DNA of 64,000 nt from Diabrotica undecimpunctata (GCF_040954645.1 NC_092803.1:62858484-62922483), one strand, 5' to 3'; counted from the first letter of the stretch, positions 22,385 through 31,353 are shown. Notes: a model not told the origin generated them from the letters alone. Translations and numbers: made by a program.

Positions 22385-22612
22385 TTGTTCTGAAGCTATT
22401 TGCTTGTGGCATTTTAAATTAATTTATATTTAAATGGGAATAAGCCACAATTAAAGGTTAAAATACGTTTATTGACGTTTCAATTTCCACTTCGGAAATC
22501 GTTCTCGATTTTAAAAATCTTGATAAAGAGAACGATTTCCGAAGTGGAAATTGAAACGTCAATAAACGTATGTTAACCATTAATTGTGACTTATTCCCAT
22601 TTAAATATAAAT
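22385..22612. mobile_element. foldback (hairpin) element with 13-bp target duplication
   Basis: Two 88-bp arms (22419-22506 and 22528-22615) are inverted copies with only a few mismatches, separated by 21 bp. The tip reads TTTCCACTTCGGAAATCGTT and its complement. TAACTATCGCTTA occurs at both borders (22372-22384 and 22613-22625), consistent with a target duplication; the right arm overlaps it by 3 bp. About 34 bp (22385-22418) lie outside the left arm. No coding capacity, so it is non-autonomous; the mobilising system is unknown. Confidence 0.8.
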
Positions 22613-22625
22613 TAACTATCGCTTA

Positions 22626-23510
22626 ACGTTTCACACCTAGAAATAGACATATTTTTTAATAAATAAAAGTAAAAAACGAAATTCTCTGATACGGTTTTAT
22701 TCCAATAACTAACGTTTACGAAGGAAATAATAAAAAATTATTATTTAAACTGCCGCCCTATAATTATCTTTTATCCCCTCTTGTTAGGAGATGATTAATA
22801 GCTTAGTGGCATCACTCTTTGTCACACTAGAACATCTTGGTGTAATCGTTCAAACAAAAATAACTGACATTTATCAAAGATTAATACTCTGACGCTATTG
22901 GCTTTCGAACATTAATCATCAGATAAATGTCGTTCACTTTTGCGTCTGGTTTGCTTTGTTTTTCAATTTTTTATTTGCCGTCTGCTTAATTGACGGACGT
23001 TGAAATTGTTCCAGTATTGTTTTTTTTAAGATTAATACATTTTTCATAACAAATCTTGTTTTAATGGCTATTTCTGCTAAAAATTCTATATGAATCAATA
23101 ATTTATTTACTTATATATATTTGTTTCTTACCAAATTAAATTGGAAGAAAAATTGTAACTGTAAATACAGATTCTTAAACATTGAGTTCCGAAACTTTTT
23201 AAAAACAGATACTCTAGTCACTCGGGCTATTCAACTTTTAACCTTGCGGATTTAACCCATTTACTTAAAATTTGGTGCAACTTATATAACGCCGATATAT
23301 GCTTCCACTTCAGGTGTGGTTGTCATCCCTTCTCGGAATTGGAAATTTTTTGCTTAAAATAATCTCGGGACTCGATAGAGGATTAAATTCTAAGCAACTT
23401 TTGTGTTATAGAGTTTTATTGGAAAGTCAATACTCTTTGAGATATTTATGGTTAAAAACATCGAATTTAAATTGAAAAATGTCGCGTTTTTTAACCGTTT
23501 TCTATAAATA
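22626..23510. other. no gene seen
   Basis: AT-rich DNA between the foldback element and the left end of the Tc1-like transposon. No motif was recognised. Confidence 0.4.
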
Positions 23511-24131
23511 CACTCTGGGCCAAAATTAACCAACCACCTTAAAAATAATAGTAATTTTTAATTTCTTATATCTTTTAAACCTGTTGTACGATTTAAGTGA
23601 TTTTTTTAATATGTTATAGCCTCATTCCTTGATAATATCTCTGTAATAATATTGTTGCTAAACAAATAAATTTTTATTGTATACCGGGTGTACGAATCAA
23701 ACTGTGTTTTTTTGTTAACGTTTGCATCACCCTGTGGAGTATTCTAGCATTTATAGAATACTGAAATTAAATCTTAACTATAGCCTCATGCTTTTCCAAT
23801 ATTTTGTTTTTGGATTGATTCGCTTATGTTGGATAATACAAAAGTTAGGTGCTTTAATAACTAGACAGGTTTTTTTATCAATTTTTATCTCCGCGGAAGA
23901 GAAAAAATAATCTTTTTGAAAAAAAGTTATTTGTTACAGTAAACATCCAATTAATAAAATCTTCGAAGAAAATTCAAATTAACATTTTAATATTTTGGAA
24001 ATCAAAGTCTAATTGAACAAAAAAATTGGGTATCAATAATGGGTATTTCTTTCATGGGTCATCCAGTCATATATTCATATCCTGGATATCAGATTGGGGG
24101 ATATTGTGCCACTCCTCTACCGCAGCTGTCT

Positions 24132-24627
24132 TCAGCTCTTCAAAGGATGCAAGGCTGGTACTCTTGCTCTTACCCGTCTTTTGAGGTTGTCCCAGATATA
24201 CTCAATTGGGTTAGGATCGGGACTGTGTGCTGGCCATGGTAGAACTTGAATCCCGATCTCATTAAGGTACTCACGGATAGATCTTGCTGTACGCCAACGT
24301 GCATTGTCATGCATTAGTCTGAAGTTATCACCAATGAATGGTGCAAAAGGCATGACATGGTCTTGGAGAACTTCTTGCACGTATACTTGGGCATTCACAC
24401 TACCTCTACCAAATACAACAAGATCAGTACGCGCTTCGTAAAAAATACCTCCCCACATCATTATTGACCCTCCTCGGTAAGCCACTGTTTCGGTTATAGC
24501 GCATGCAGCAAACCTTTCATTTTGACGACTATAGACAGGTTGGCGTCCATCTGGATTTTTTAGGGCTATTCTGCTCTCATCTAAGAACAGTATATTCTTC
24601 CATTCCGCCATAGTCCAGTTAGCATAT
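24132..24627 (-). pseudogene. Tc1-like transposase, C-terminal part (copy A)
   Basis: Minus-strand frame with the catalytic core of a DD34E Tc1-type transposase: FLDES (first D), MMWGGIFYEA, LMHDNARWR (second D) and SPDPNPIEYIWD (E, 34 residues after the second D). It acts by cut-and-paste at TA sites. The frame is interrupted upstream by gypsy element 2 at ATAT, and the N-terminal part continues at 30949. Confidence 0.9.
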
Positions 24628-25016
24628 TGTTACGATAATTATCCTGGCCTAAAATAACCGTAAATATTATGACTAATGCTGTTCTGTTTTAGAGTTTACG
24701 AGAGTATTCGATTAGCCGGCAGAAATTTACCTGAAGGGACCTTCCAGAAACGGTCGAGCCGATGTAAAAATACCCGTTTGCCTTACCGTTATAATTTCGC
24801 CGCTAATCGAGAAGGCTGTTCGATGATTCTAGCGTAAAAGCAATGGCATATATAAAGGACATTTTATTTGGAAGGAACAGTTAATTCTGAACCCGCGCTC
24901 GCGAATTTGTTACGTACGGATATAATAAATTATTGTCAGATAAGTTAATATAAATAAAGAAATAAATTAAATCCGTAAGTGTTATAAATATTGAACCTTT
25001 TAATAAATTCACAACA
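24628..25016 (+). repeat. 5' LTR of gypsy element 2
   Basis: 389 bp. A TATA box (CATATATAAAGG near 24848) is followed by AACAGTTAATTCTGA (about 24876-24890) and CGCGCTCGCGA, a block shared with element 1. Most of the rest is unlike the LTR of element 1. Differs from 30560-30948 only in CTGAAGGGAC against CTGAAAGGAC. Confidence 0.97.
24846..24905 (+). promoter_or_regulatory. LTR core promoter
   Basis: TATATAAAG lies about 28 bases before ACAGTTAATTCTG, which resembles an initiator. The same TATA-spacing-ACAGTTAATTCTGA-CGCGCTCGCG layout is present in the otherwise diverged LTR of element 1 (about 7157-7215), so this block is likely the conserved start site. Confidence 0.6.
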
Positions 25017-25018
25017 AA

Positions 25019-25040
25019 TGGTGTCAGAGTGAGATCGAAC
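25019..25040 (+). promoter_or_regulatory. primer binding site (tRNA-Leu type)
   Basis: TGGTGTCAGAGTGAGATCGA starts two bases after the LTR. It resembles the complement of tRNA-Leu (TGGTGTCAGAAGTGGGATTC) with a one-base gap. Confidence 0.7.
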
Positions 25041-25092
25041 ATAAATTAGACTTATAATAATAATACAAGTGAATATAAAATAAATTGTGAAA

Positions 25093-28000
25093 ATGACGAC
25101 GATTTATGAGCTGACAGTGACTAATTTAAGAAGACATCTAGAAGACAGAGAATTAGCTTCTACCGGAAAAAAGGCTGAGTTAGTCCAACGACTAAAGAAC
25201 GCTTTGCTAGAAGAAGGACTAGATCCAGAGACTTATATATTTGAAGACAAACATGATGCTGTCCTCTCGTCGATTTCGAAAGTTTCTGGTGATGTAGCCA
25301 AAATTTCTGGTGACATCGCATCATTAGAGAACAAAGTTTCTGACGATATTTCGAAAGTTTCTTCTGATGTAGCCAAAGTTTCCGGCGACATCGCTTCGTT
25401 GGAAGACAAAGTTTCTAACGAGATTTCTTCGCTGGAAAGCAAAGTCTCTGCTAACATCTCTTCGGAAATCTCTAAAGTCACTTCTGAGATGTCTGCCCTG
25501 GACGATAGAATATCTTCATTAAAAAACCAAGTTGCTGCCGATATGTTAGCCTTCGAAGAAAAGATATGGAAAGAGATGGAAAAGAAGATGGAGGAAACAG
25601 GGACAGCAGAGAGAGGTAACAATCCGATTACAGTGGAGATAAAAGAAGACGAGACGAAATTTAAGTTGGAGACACGGCCGAAATTTGAAGGAAGTGGAGG
25701 TTCTATTCATGTTAAAGTCCCAACTTTCGACGGAAAATCATCATGGAACAACTACATGAAACAGTTCGAATCAGCCGCAAGAGCAAATGGATGGTCTGAA
25801 AAAGAAAAGGCTGTAAACCTGACTATCGCCCTTCGAGGGGATGCCTTAGATGTGCTTCAGACCATAGCCGTAGAGGAGACCGATGATTTCGAACAACTGA
25901 AGAAGAGGTTAAATATGCGATATGGCCACGAACATTTGGAGCATGTATATCAGTCACAGCTTAAAAATCGTAGACAGAAGAAAGATGAGGCTCTTCAAGA
26001 ATATGAGGTAGATATTGCCAGATTAGTACGATATGCTTATCCAACAGCTCCCGAAGACATGATGGAAAAATTGGCCGTTCAAACGTTTATTGATGGTCTT
26101 CGTGATCATGAAATGCAGAGAACACTACGATTAGCTCGTCACAAGACGCTGGTTGATGTCTTATCCGCCGCCCTCGAATACGAGTCAGCTACGCAGGCCT
26201 CTGGCGGGTACAGTAAAGTTAGGACTGTAAAAGAGGAAGGAGATGAAGATAAACTTGACCAGCTCTTTAATTTGATAAAAAGCATGACATGCAAGAAAAC
26301 GAAGACCATAAAATCAAGAAACTCACCATCGGAAAAACCAGAACGAGTCGGCTTTAGGGGAGCAGCTTCGACCCGGAACTTTTCCAAAGACCCTCTTATA
26401 CTAATAGCTTCTTTGAAATGTCGTGAAGATAGTGTATATGTAGATGGAGAAATAAATGGTAAAAGACATACGTTGTTGGTGGATACCGGAGCGACCAGAA
26501 CCATTATACGCCCGACAGTTATAAACAGCCGAAAGAAACTGTTACCAACGAGGTTGCGACTTCGGACCGCTACAGGTGAAAATGCTAACATTCATGGAGA
26601 AATCCAGGTACAATTGGGAATTGGAGCAGAAAAGTTTGTCCATACTGTTATAGTTGCTGACATCGAAGAGAATGTTATATTAGGAATGGACGTAATGAAT
26701 ATGCATGGATTCCAATTGGATTTTAAGAATAAGGTAATCAAAGTTGGCAACGAGGAAGTATTTCTCCATCCACATAATGACAACACTGTGCAAGCAGCCA
26801 TTAAAGAAGATACAGTCGTGCCTGCGAGAAGTGAAACGATCATAGTAGCGCGGCTACAGGGAATTGTGGACGAAGGGAGACCTGTTATGATGGAGCCTTG
26901 GAACCACGACGATGAGGTTGGCCGTGGAATCATAATTGGAAAGGAATTGGTGACTTTGGCTAAGGAAATTCCTGTGAGGCTTATCAATGTCAATGACTAC
27001 CCAGTGACCATAAAGAAAGAGACAAAAGTAGGAACTTGTGTACCTGTGACATCCATAATCCGTCAGGCGACAACATCTGATAATTCCCACGACAAATTCG
27101 ACCAAATGGTTGCAGTTGCAGGACAGTCTCTAAATCAGATGGAGAAAAGGAAATTAAGGAAATTTCTGCGGCAGTATCGTGATATTTTCGTACCGAAAGG
27201 AGGAAAGACGGGAAGAACTACCGTTGTTAAGCATAAAATTGATACTGGTAATGCTAAGCCAATTCGTCAAACAGCTCGACGATTACCACAGGCGAAGAGA
27301 GAGGAAGCTGAAACGATTGTTCAGGAAATGAAGAAAGACGGGGTGATAGAACCTTCTACGAGCCCATGGGTCTCTCCGGTGGTCCTGGTTAAGAAGAAAG
27401 ACGGAACGACGAGGTTCTGTGTGGATTACCGTTTGCTGAACAACGTTACCAAGAAAGATAGTTATCCTCTGCCTCGGATCGATGACACATTGGACACATT
27501 GGCTGGAAGTAAATTGTTTTCTACTTTAGATTTGAAGTCTGGATACTGGCAGGTAGAAATGGACCCAGTCGATAAAGAAAAGACAGCCTTCACCACAGGA
27601 TCTGGATTGTGGCAATTCAACGTTATGCCATTTGGACTTTGTAATGCTCCTGCGACATTTGAGAGGCTTATGGAAAATGTGTTGAGAGGGTTATCTTGGA
27701 AAACATGCCTGGTTTATTTAGATGTCATAATCGTCTTGGGGGAGACATTCGAAGATCATTTGAGGAATTTAGAAAACGTTTTTAATCGACTTAAAGCTGT
27801 CCAATTGATGCTAAACCCCAAGAAGTGCCAGCTATTTCAAGGTAAAGTCAATTATCTGGGTCATATAGTCAGTAAAGAAGGAGTGGCCGTGGATAAGGGA
27901 AAAATCGATTCCATTAAGGAATGGCCAAAACCAACTGACAAACATCAAGTGAGAAGTTTTCTTGGACTATGTACTTACTACCGGAGGTTTATTAAGAAGT

Positions 28001-30570
28001 TTGCAGATATCGCTAAGCCATTAACGCGACTTACAGAGGAAGCAAGAGAATACCGCTGGGATATAGACTGCCAAAATGCCTTTGAGACCTTGAAAAAGCA
28101 TTTAATAACAGCACCAATTTTAGGGTATCCACTGCCAGAAGGAGAGTTCATCTTAGATACAGATGCAAGTAATGTGGGAATTGGAGGAGTGCTGTCTCAG
28201 ATTCAAGGAGGACAGGAACGAGTCCTCGGATATTTTAGTAAAGTTCTTTCAAAACCTGAGCGGAATTATTGCGTCACGAGAAGAGAACTTCTGGCAGTAG
28301 TGAAATCAGTAGAGCACTTCTATCAATACCTCTATGGAAGGAAGTTTTTAATCCGAACCGACCATGCCGCCCTTAAGTGGTTGATGCAGTTTAAGAATCC
28401 AGAGGGTCAGATAGCCAGGTGGATCGAACGACTCCAAGAATACGATTTTAAGATTGAGCACCGAGCCGGAGTTAGCCACAGAAACGCTGATTCTCTTTCC
28501 AGACGGCCATGCCCAGCAGAGTGTCCCCACTGCAACAAAACGGAATCCAAGGAAGCAGCAGTGCTAAGAACGACGATTGTCAACGACGATTGGACGCCTA
28601 CTAAGATAAGGGAAGAACAAGAGAGAGATCCAGTTATACAGAAAATCCGAAAATGGAAAGAGGAAAACCGTCGACCACCTTGGCAGGAAATATCAAACCT
28701 ATGCTCAGTAGTTAAGACGTATTGGGCCCAGTGGGACTCATTTATCATCGAAGATGGCTTGCTCAAACGAGTCCTGGAAAATGATGACGGTTCAGAGAAA
28801 AGAAGACAGTTGGTGATCCCAAAGAGCAGAATAGCCGAAGTACTTCGTCAGTTACACGACAGTCCATCGGGAGGGCATTTTGGTGTAAGGAAAACCCTTC
28901 AGCGAATTCGGGAACGGTTTTATTGGATGAACAGTTCCGACGACGTAAAAGACTGGTGTAAGAAATGTACTATTTGTGCTACGAGTAACGGGCCTCACCG
29001 GAAAAGGAGAGCTCCTATGAGACAATATAATGTTGGAAGCCCGTTTGAAAGAATAGCTTTGGACATTGCAGGGCCATTTCCAGAAACTGAAAATGGGGGC
29101 AAGTACATGTTGGTAGTAATGGATTACTTCACTAAGTGGGTCGAGATTTACGCACTTCCAGACCAGAAGGCCGCCACCGTTGCAGATAAGTTGATCCAAG
29201 AATATATCAGCCGATTTGGAGTGCCTTTGGAGATCCATAGTGACCAAGGCAGGAACTTTGAAAGTGATCTATTCCAAGGAATATGTGATAGACTAGGCAT
29301 GAAGAAAACAAGAACTACCGCGTATCATCCGCAATCGGATGGTATGGTAGAACGAATGAATAGGACAGTTGGCAAGTATTTGACAAAGATGGTGTCCGAT
29401 CATCAGCGAGACTGGGACCAATACCTTCCGTTCTTCACAATGGCCTACAGATCTGCTGTTAACGAATCAACGGGCCAGACACCAGCCAGAGTCCTATTCG
29501 GACGCGAAATGCGACTACCTTGTGATCTAGAATTTGGGTGTCGACCTGGAGAAGATGTAGCAGGTGAAGATTATGTGATCGAATTACGAAGAAGAATGGA
29601 CGATGTACATGAGTTGGTCCGTTCCCACCTTCAGATCGCTAGCGACCGAATGAAGAAACGGTACGATACACAAGCCGAAAAGGGTTGCTTTAAGAAGAAC
29701 GACAAAGTATGGCTGTATAATCCCAAGAAGCGAAAAGGTTGTTCTCCCAAATTGCAGCAGTTTTGGGAAGGTCCATACCTCATCATGGAGAAGATCAACG
29801 ATGTCATCTACCGAATAAGCAAGATTCCGAGGGGCAAGCCAATGATAGTACACCATAACCGGCTGGCGTCTTTCGAAGGTGACCACGACGTAGATGAAGA
29901 AGTGGAAGTAAACCAAGTCCAAGACGTGTCTGACCTCACGTTTGAGGAATTCATGGGTGCCTATGGAGGTACCGGTAAAGCAAGACATGGTGTTACCACT
30001 GAAGAAAAGCAAGATCTACTCGCGCTCCCCGATGACTACTCGCTGGCCCTTACCATCCCGGCCAGTATCAAAGACGCACCAGGGTTGGCATCCGTCTTTC
30101 GAAGGAAGTTTGGTCGAGTTGCAGAACTTCAATGCCAGGTGCCAGCTCCCGGTAAAACCTTGAAACTCCAAGATGCATCACGTTACCTTTTCTACCTGGT
30201 AACAAAAGACACTGCCCGTGACCAACCTACCTACCGAGATGTGTGGGAAGCCTTACTTCAATTGAGAGAGCACGTACTAGAGTCCGACGTGCAAAAGTTA
30301 GCCATGCCAAAGTTGGAGTGCCGCCAATTAGATTGGAGGGTTATCCGAAATATGGTGGAGGAGATCTTTAAAGACACCGAAGTCCAGGTGTTAGTCTGTT
30401 GCAATCCGCATAGTTACTGGTGCGGAGAGAAAACCGTCCCTTGTCATTTTTATACAACTGGAAGTTGTAAAAGAGGGTCCAGTTGCCGATACCAGCATAC
30501 AGTTCCGGTTCCAGTCCCGACAAGGTTCCAGGAGGAACCATCTTTTAAGAGGGGGGCAATGTTACGATAA
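25093..30570 (+). CDS. Gag-Pol polyprotein with SAP, macro and CCCH domains
   Basis: 1,825 codons, starting at the first ATG (MTTIYELTV). SAP-type helix-loop-helix about residues 5-40 (LRRHLEDRELASTGKKAEL). Coiled coil about 50-165 with heptad-like VSxDIAS/SLExKVS repeats. Gag core about 200-365. Protease DTGA 464-467. RT about 710-900, with first catalytic Asp 813 and YLDV 875-878 where YLDD is expected. RNase H from Asp1022. Integrase: HHCC (H1255, H1262, C1292, C1295), then D1324, D1384, E1420. GPY/F near 1558. Macro domain 1636-1771, aligning by eye to OARD1/TARG1 (KxDLxxxP, SLA, FRRKFG, YLFYLVTK, PTY, MPKLEC). CCCH finger 1784-1802 (CX7CX5CX3H). No CCHC knuckle lies between Gag and protease. 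Gag and Pol share one frame. The frame is intact, but the RT change probably blocks autonomous replication. Confidence 0.95.
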   Translation: MTTIYELTVTNLRRHLEDRELASTGKKAELVQRLKNALLEEGLDPETYIFEDKHDAVLSSISKVSGDVAKISGDIASLENKVSDDISKVSSDVAKVSGDIASLEDKVSNEISSLESKVSANISSEISKVTSEMSALDDRISSLKNQVAADMLAFEEKIWKEMEKKMEETGTAERGNNPITVEIKEDETKFKLETRPKFEGSGGSIHVKVPTFDGKSSWNNYMKQFESAARANGWSEKEKAVNLTIALRGDALDVLQTIAVEETDDFEQLKKRLNMRYGHEHLEHVYQSQLKNRRQKKDEALQEYEVDIARLVRYAYPTAPEDMMEKLAVQTFIDGLRDHEMQRTLRLARHKTLVDVLSAALEYESATQASGGYSKVRTVKEEGDEDKLDQLFNLIKSMTCKKTKTIKSRNSPSEKPERVGFRGAASTRNFSKDPLILIASLKCREDSVYVDGEINGKRHTLLVDTGATRTIIRPTVINSRKKLLPTRLRLRTATGENANIHGEIQVQLGIGAEKFVHTVIVADIEENVILGMDVMNMHGFQLDFKNKVIKVGNEEVFLHPHNDNTVQAAIKEDTVVPARSETIIVARLQGIVDEGRPVMMEPWNHDDEVGRGIIIGKELVTLAKEIPVRLINVNDYPVTIKKETKVGTCVPVTSIIRQATTSDNSHDKFDQMVAVAGQSLNQMEKRKLRKFLRQYRDIFVPKGGKTGRTTVVKHKIDTGNAKPIRQTARRLPQAKREEAETIVQEMKKDGVIEPSTSPWVSPVVLVKKKDGTTRFCVDYRLLNNVTKKDSYPLPRIDDTLDTLAGSKLFSTLDLKSGYWQVEMDPVDKEKTAFTTGSGLWQFNVMPFGLCNAPATFERLMENVLRGLSWKTCLVYLDVIIVLGETFEDHLRNLENVFNRLKAVQLMLNPKKCQLFQGKVNYLGHIVSKEGVAVDKGKIDSIKEWPKPTDKHQVRSFLGLCTYYRRFIKKFADIAKPLTRLTEEAREYRWDIDCQNAFETLKKHLITAPILGYPLPEGEFILDTDASNVGIGGVLSQIQGGQERVLGYFSKVLSKPERNYCVTRRELLAVVKSVEHFYQYLYGRKFLIRTDHAALKWLMQFKNPEGQIARWIERLQEYDFKIEHRAGVSHRNADSLSRRPCPAECPHCNKTESKEAAVLRTTIVNDDWTPTKIREEQERDPVIQKIRKWKEENRRPPWQEISNLCSVVKTYWAQWDSFIIEDGLLKRVLENDDGSEKRRQLVIPKSRIAEVLRQLHDSPSGGHFGVRKTLQRIRERFYWMNSSDDVKDWCKKCTICATSNGPHRKRRAPMRQYNVGSPFERIALDIAGPFPETENGGKYMLVVMDYFTKWVEIYALPDQKAATVADKLIQEYISRFGVPLEIHSDQGRNFESDLFQGICDRLGMKKTRTTAYHPQSDGMVERMNRTVGKYLTKMVSDHQRDWDQYLPFFTMAYRSAVNESTGQTPARVLFGREMRLPCDLEFGCRPGEDVAGEDYVIELRRRMDDVHELVRSHLQIASDRMKKRYDTQAEKGCFKKNDKVWLYNPKKRKGCSPKLQQFWEGPYLIMEKINDVIYRISKIPRGKPMIVHHNRLASFEGDHDVDEEVEVNQVQDVSDLTFEEFMGAYGGTGKARHGVTTEEKQDLLALPDDYSLALTIPASIKDAPGLASVFRRKFGRVAELQCQVPAPGKTLKLQDASRYLFYLVTKDTARDQPTYRDVWEALLQLREHVLESDVQKLAMPKLECRQLDWRVIRNMVEEIFKDTEVQVLVCCNPHSYWCGEKTVPCHFYTTGSCKRGSSCRYQHTVPVPVPTRFQEEPSFKRGAMLR
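29995..30408 (+). other. macro (OARD1/TARG1-like) domain region
   Basis: Encodes residues 1636-1771 of the polyprotein. By eye it aligns without gaps to the N-terminal half of OARD1/TARG1: KQDLLALPDDYSLA corresponds to the KGDLF..P..DSLA adenine-binding start, and APGLASVFRRKFGRVAEL to GAGIA.LF..KFGGV.EL. YLFYLVTK keeps the lysine that is the catalytic Lys84 in human TARG1 (K1705 here). MPKLECRQLDW is two residues shorter than the family's MPRIGCGLDRLQW, which carries Asp125. Binding of ADP-ribose is plausible; hydrolysis is doubtful. Confidence 0.82.
30448..30504 (+). other. CCCH zinc finger at polyprotein C terminus
   Basis: CHFYTTGSCKRGSSCRYQH fits C-X7-C-X5-C-X3-H exactly, the classic CCCH RNA-binding finger. 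It is followed by a Pro/Val-rich tail and the stop. The finger is conserved in element 1 from 12770. Confidence 0.9.
30547..30559 (+). promoter_or_regulatory. polypurine tract of element 2
   Basis: AAGAGGGGGGCAA immediately precedes the 3' LTR and overlaps the last codons of gag-pol (the frame ends at 30570, inside the LTR). Confidence 0.85.
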
Positions 30571-30948
30571 TTATCCTGGCCTAAAATAACCGTAAATATT
30601 ATGACTAATGCTGTTCTGTTTTAGAGTTTACGAGAGTATTCGATTAGCCGGCAGAAATTTACCTGAAAGGACCTTCCAGAAACGGTCGAGCCGATGTAAA
30701 AATACCCGTTTGCCTTACCGTTATAATTTCGCCGCTAATCGAGAAGGCTGTTCGATGATTCTAGCGTAAAAGCAATGGCATATATAAAGGACATTTTATT
30801 TGGAAGGAACAGTTAATTCTGAACCCGCGCTCGCGAATTTGTTACGTACGGATATAATAAATTATTGTCAGATAAGTTAATATAAATAAAGAAATAAATT
30901 AAATCCGTAAGTGTTATAAATATTGAACCTTTTAATAAATTCACAACA
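30560..30948 (+). repeat. 3' LTR of gypsy element 2
   Basis: 389 bp, one base different from the 5' LTR, followed by ATAT and then the resumed Tc1 transposase sequence. Confidence 0.97.
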
Positions 30949-31353
30949 ATATTCTCGCACAAAATGAAGCCTAGGCCTACGGTGTTGTGGGAGCAGCTGT
31001 GGTGCGCGAGCTGGACGAAAACCCCTCAAGTTTATTTCTGACAGTCTTCTTCTAATCGTTTGTCTAGTCATACTAACGTCTCTCACCTCAAGAAGAGAAC
31101 CACGAGCTTTAGGAGCGGTGCAAAAGCGATTTCTTAATACTTTAATGACAATGAAGCAGTCATCTCGAACTGAAGTGTATAGTTTTCGGCCTTGACCTGG
31201 CCTGCAGTTGTAAGATCCTGTCTCCCGAAATTGTCTGTCGATCTTGTACCGTAGTTCTGTGTACATCGAGTATACCAGCGATATGATGTTGACTGTAACC
31301 AGCATCAACTACAGCCACTGCCCTAGCAGCATCAGTTGGAAAGAGTGGCATTT
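30949..31353 (-). pseudogene. Tc1-like transposase, N-terminal part (copy A)
   Basis: Minus strand, starting MPLFPTDAARAVAVVDAGYS with a helix-turn-helix (HHIAGILDVHRTTV). It shifts frame near 31265 and continues as FRETGSYNCRPGQGRK, then MTRQTIRRRLSEINLRG (second DNA-binding helix set) and RRPRLHFVREY, which joins the catalytic part across the gypsy insertion. The same frameshift occurs in copy B, so the parent was already defective. Confidence 0.85.

Larger units (their letters stand above)
24628..30948 (+). mobile_element. Ty3/gypsy LTR retrotransposon, element 2 (SAP-Gag-Pol-macro-CCCH family)
   Basis: 6,321 bp, TGTT...AACA, flanked by ATAT (24624-24627 and 30949-30952). The paralogous Tc1 copy B keeps the uninterrupted site with a single ATAT (33223-33226), which proves the borders. 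The two 389-bp LTRs differ at one base, so insertion is very recent. One uninterrupted gag-pol frame fills the interior. Confidence 0.98.

Noticed and set aside
23722..23910. 62-codon open frame duplicated at 32321-32509
   Set aside because: It lies in the long inverted-repeat end of the Tc1 element and is duplicated only because the transposon is.
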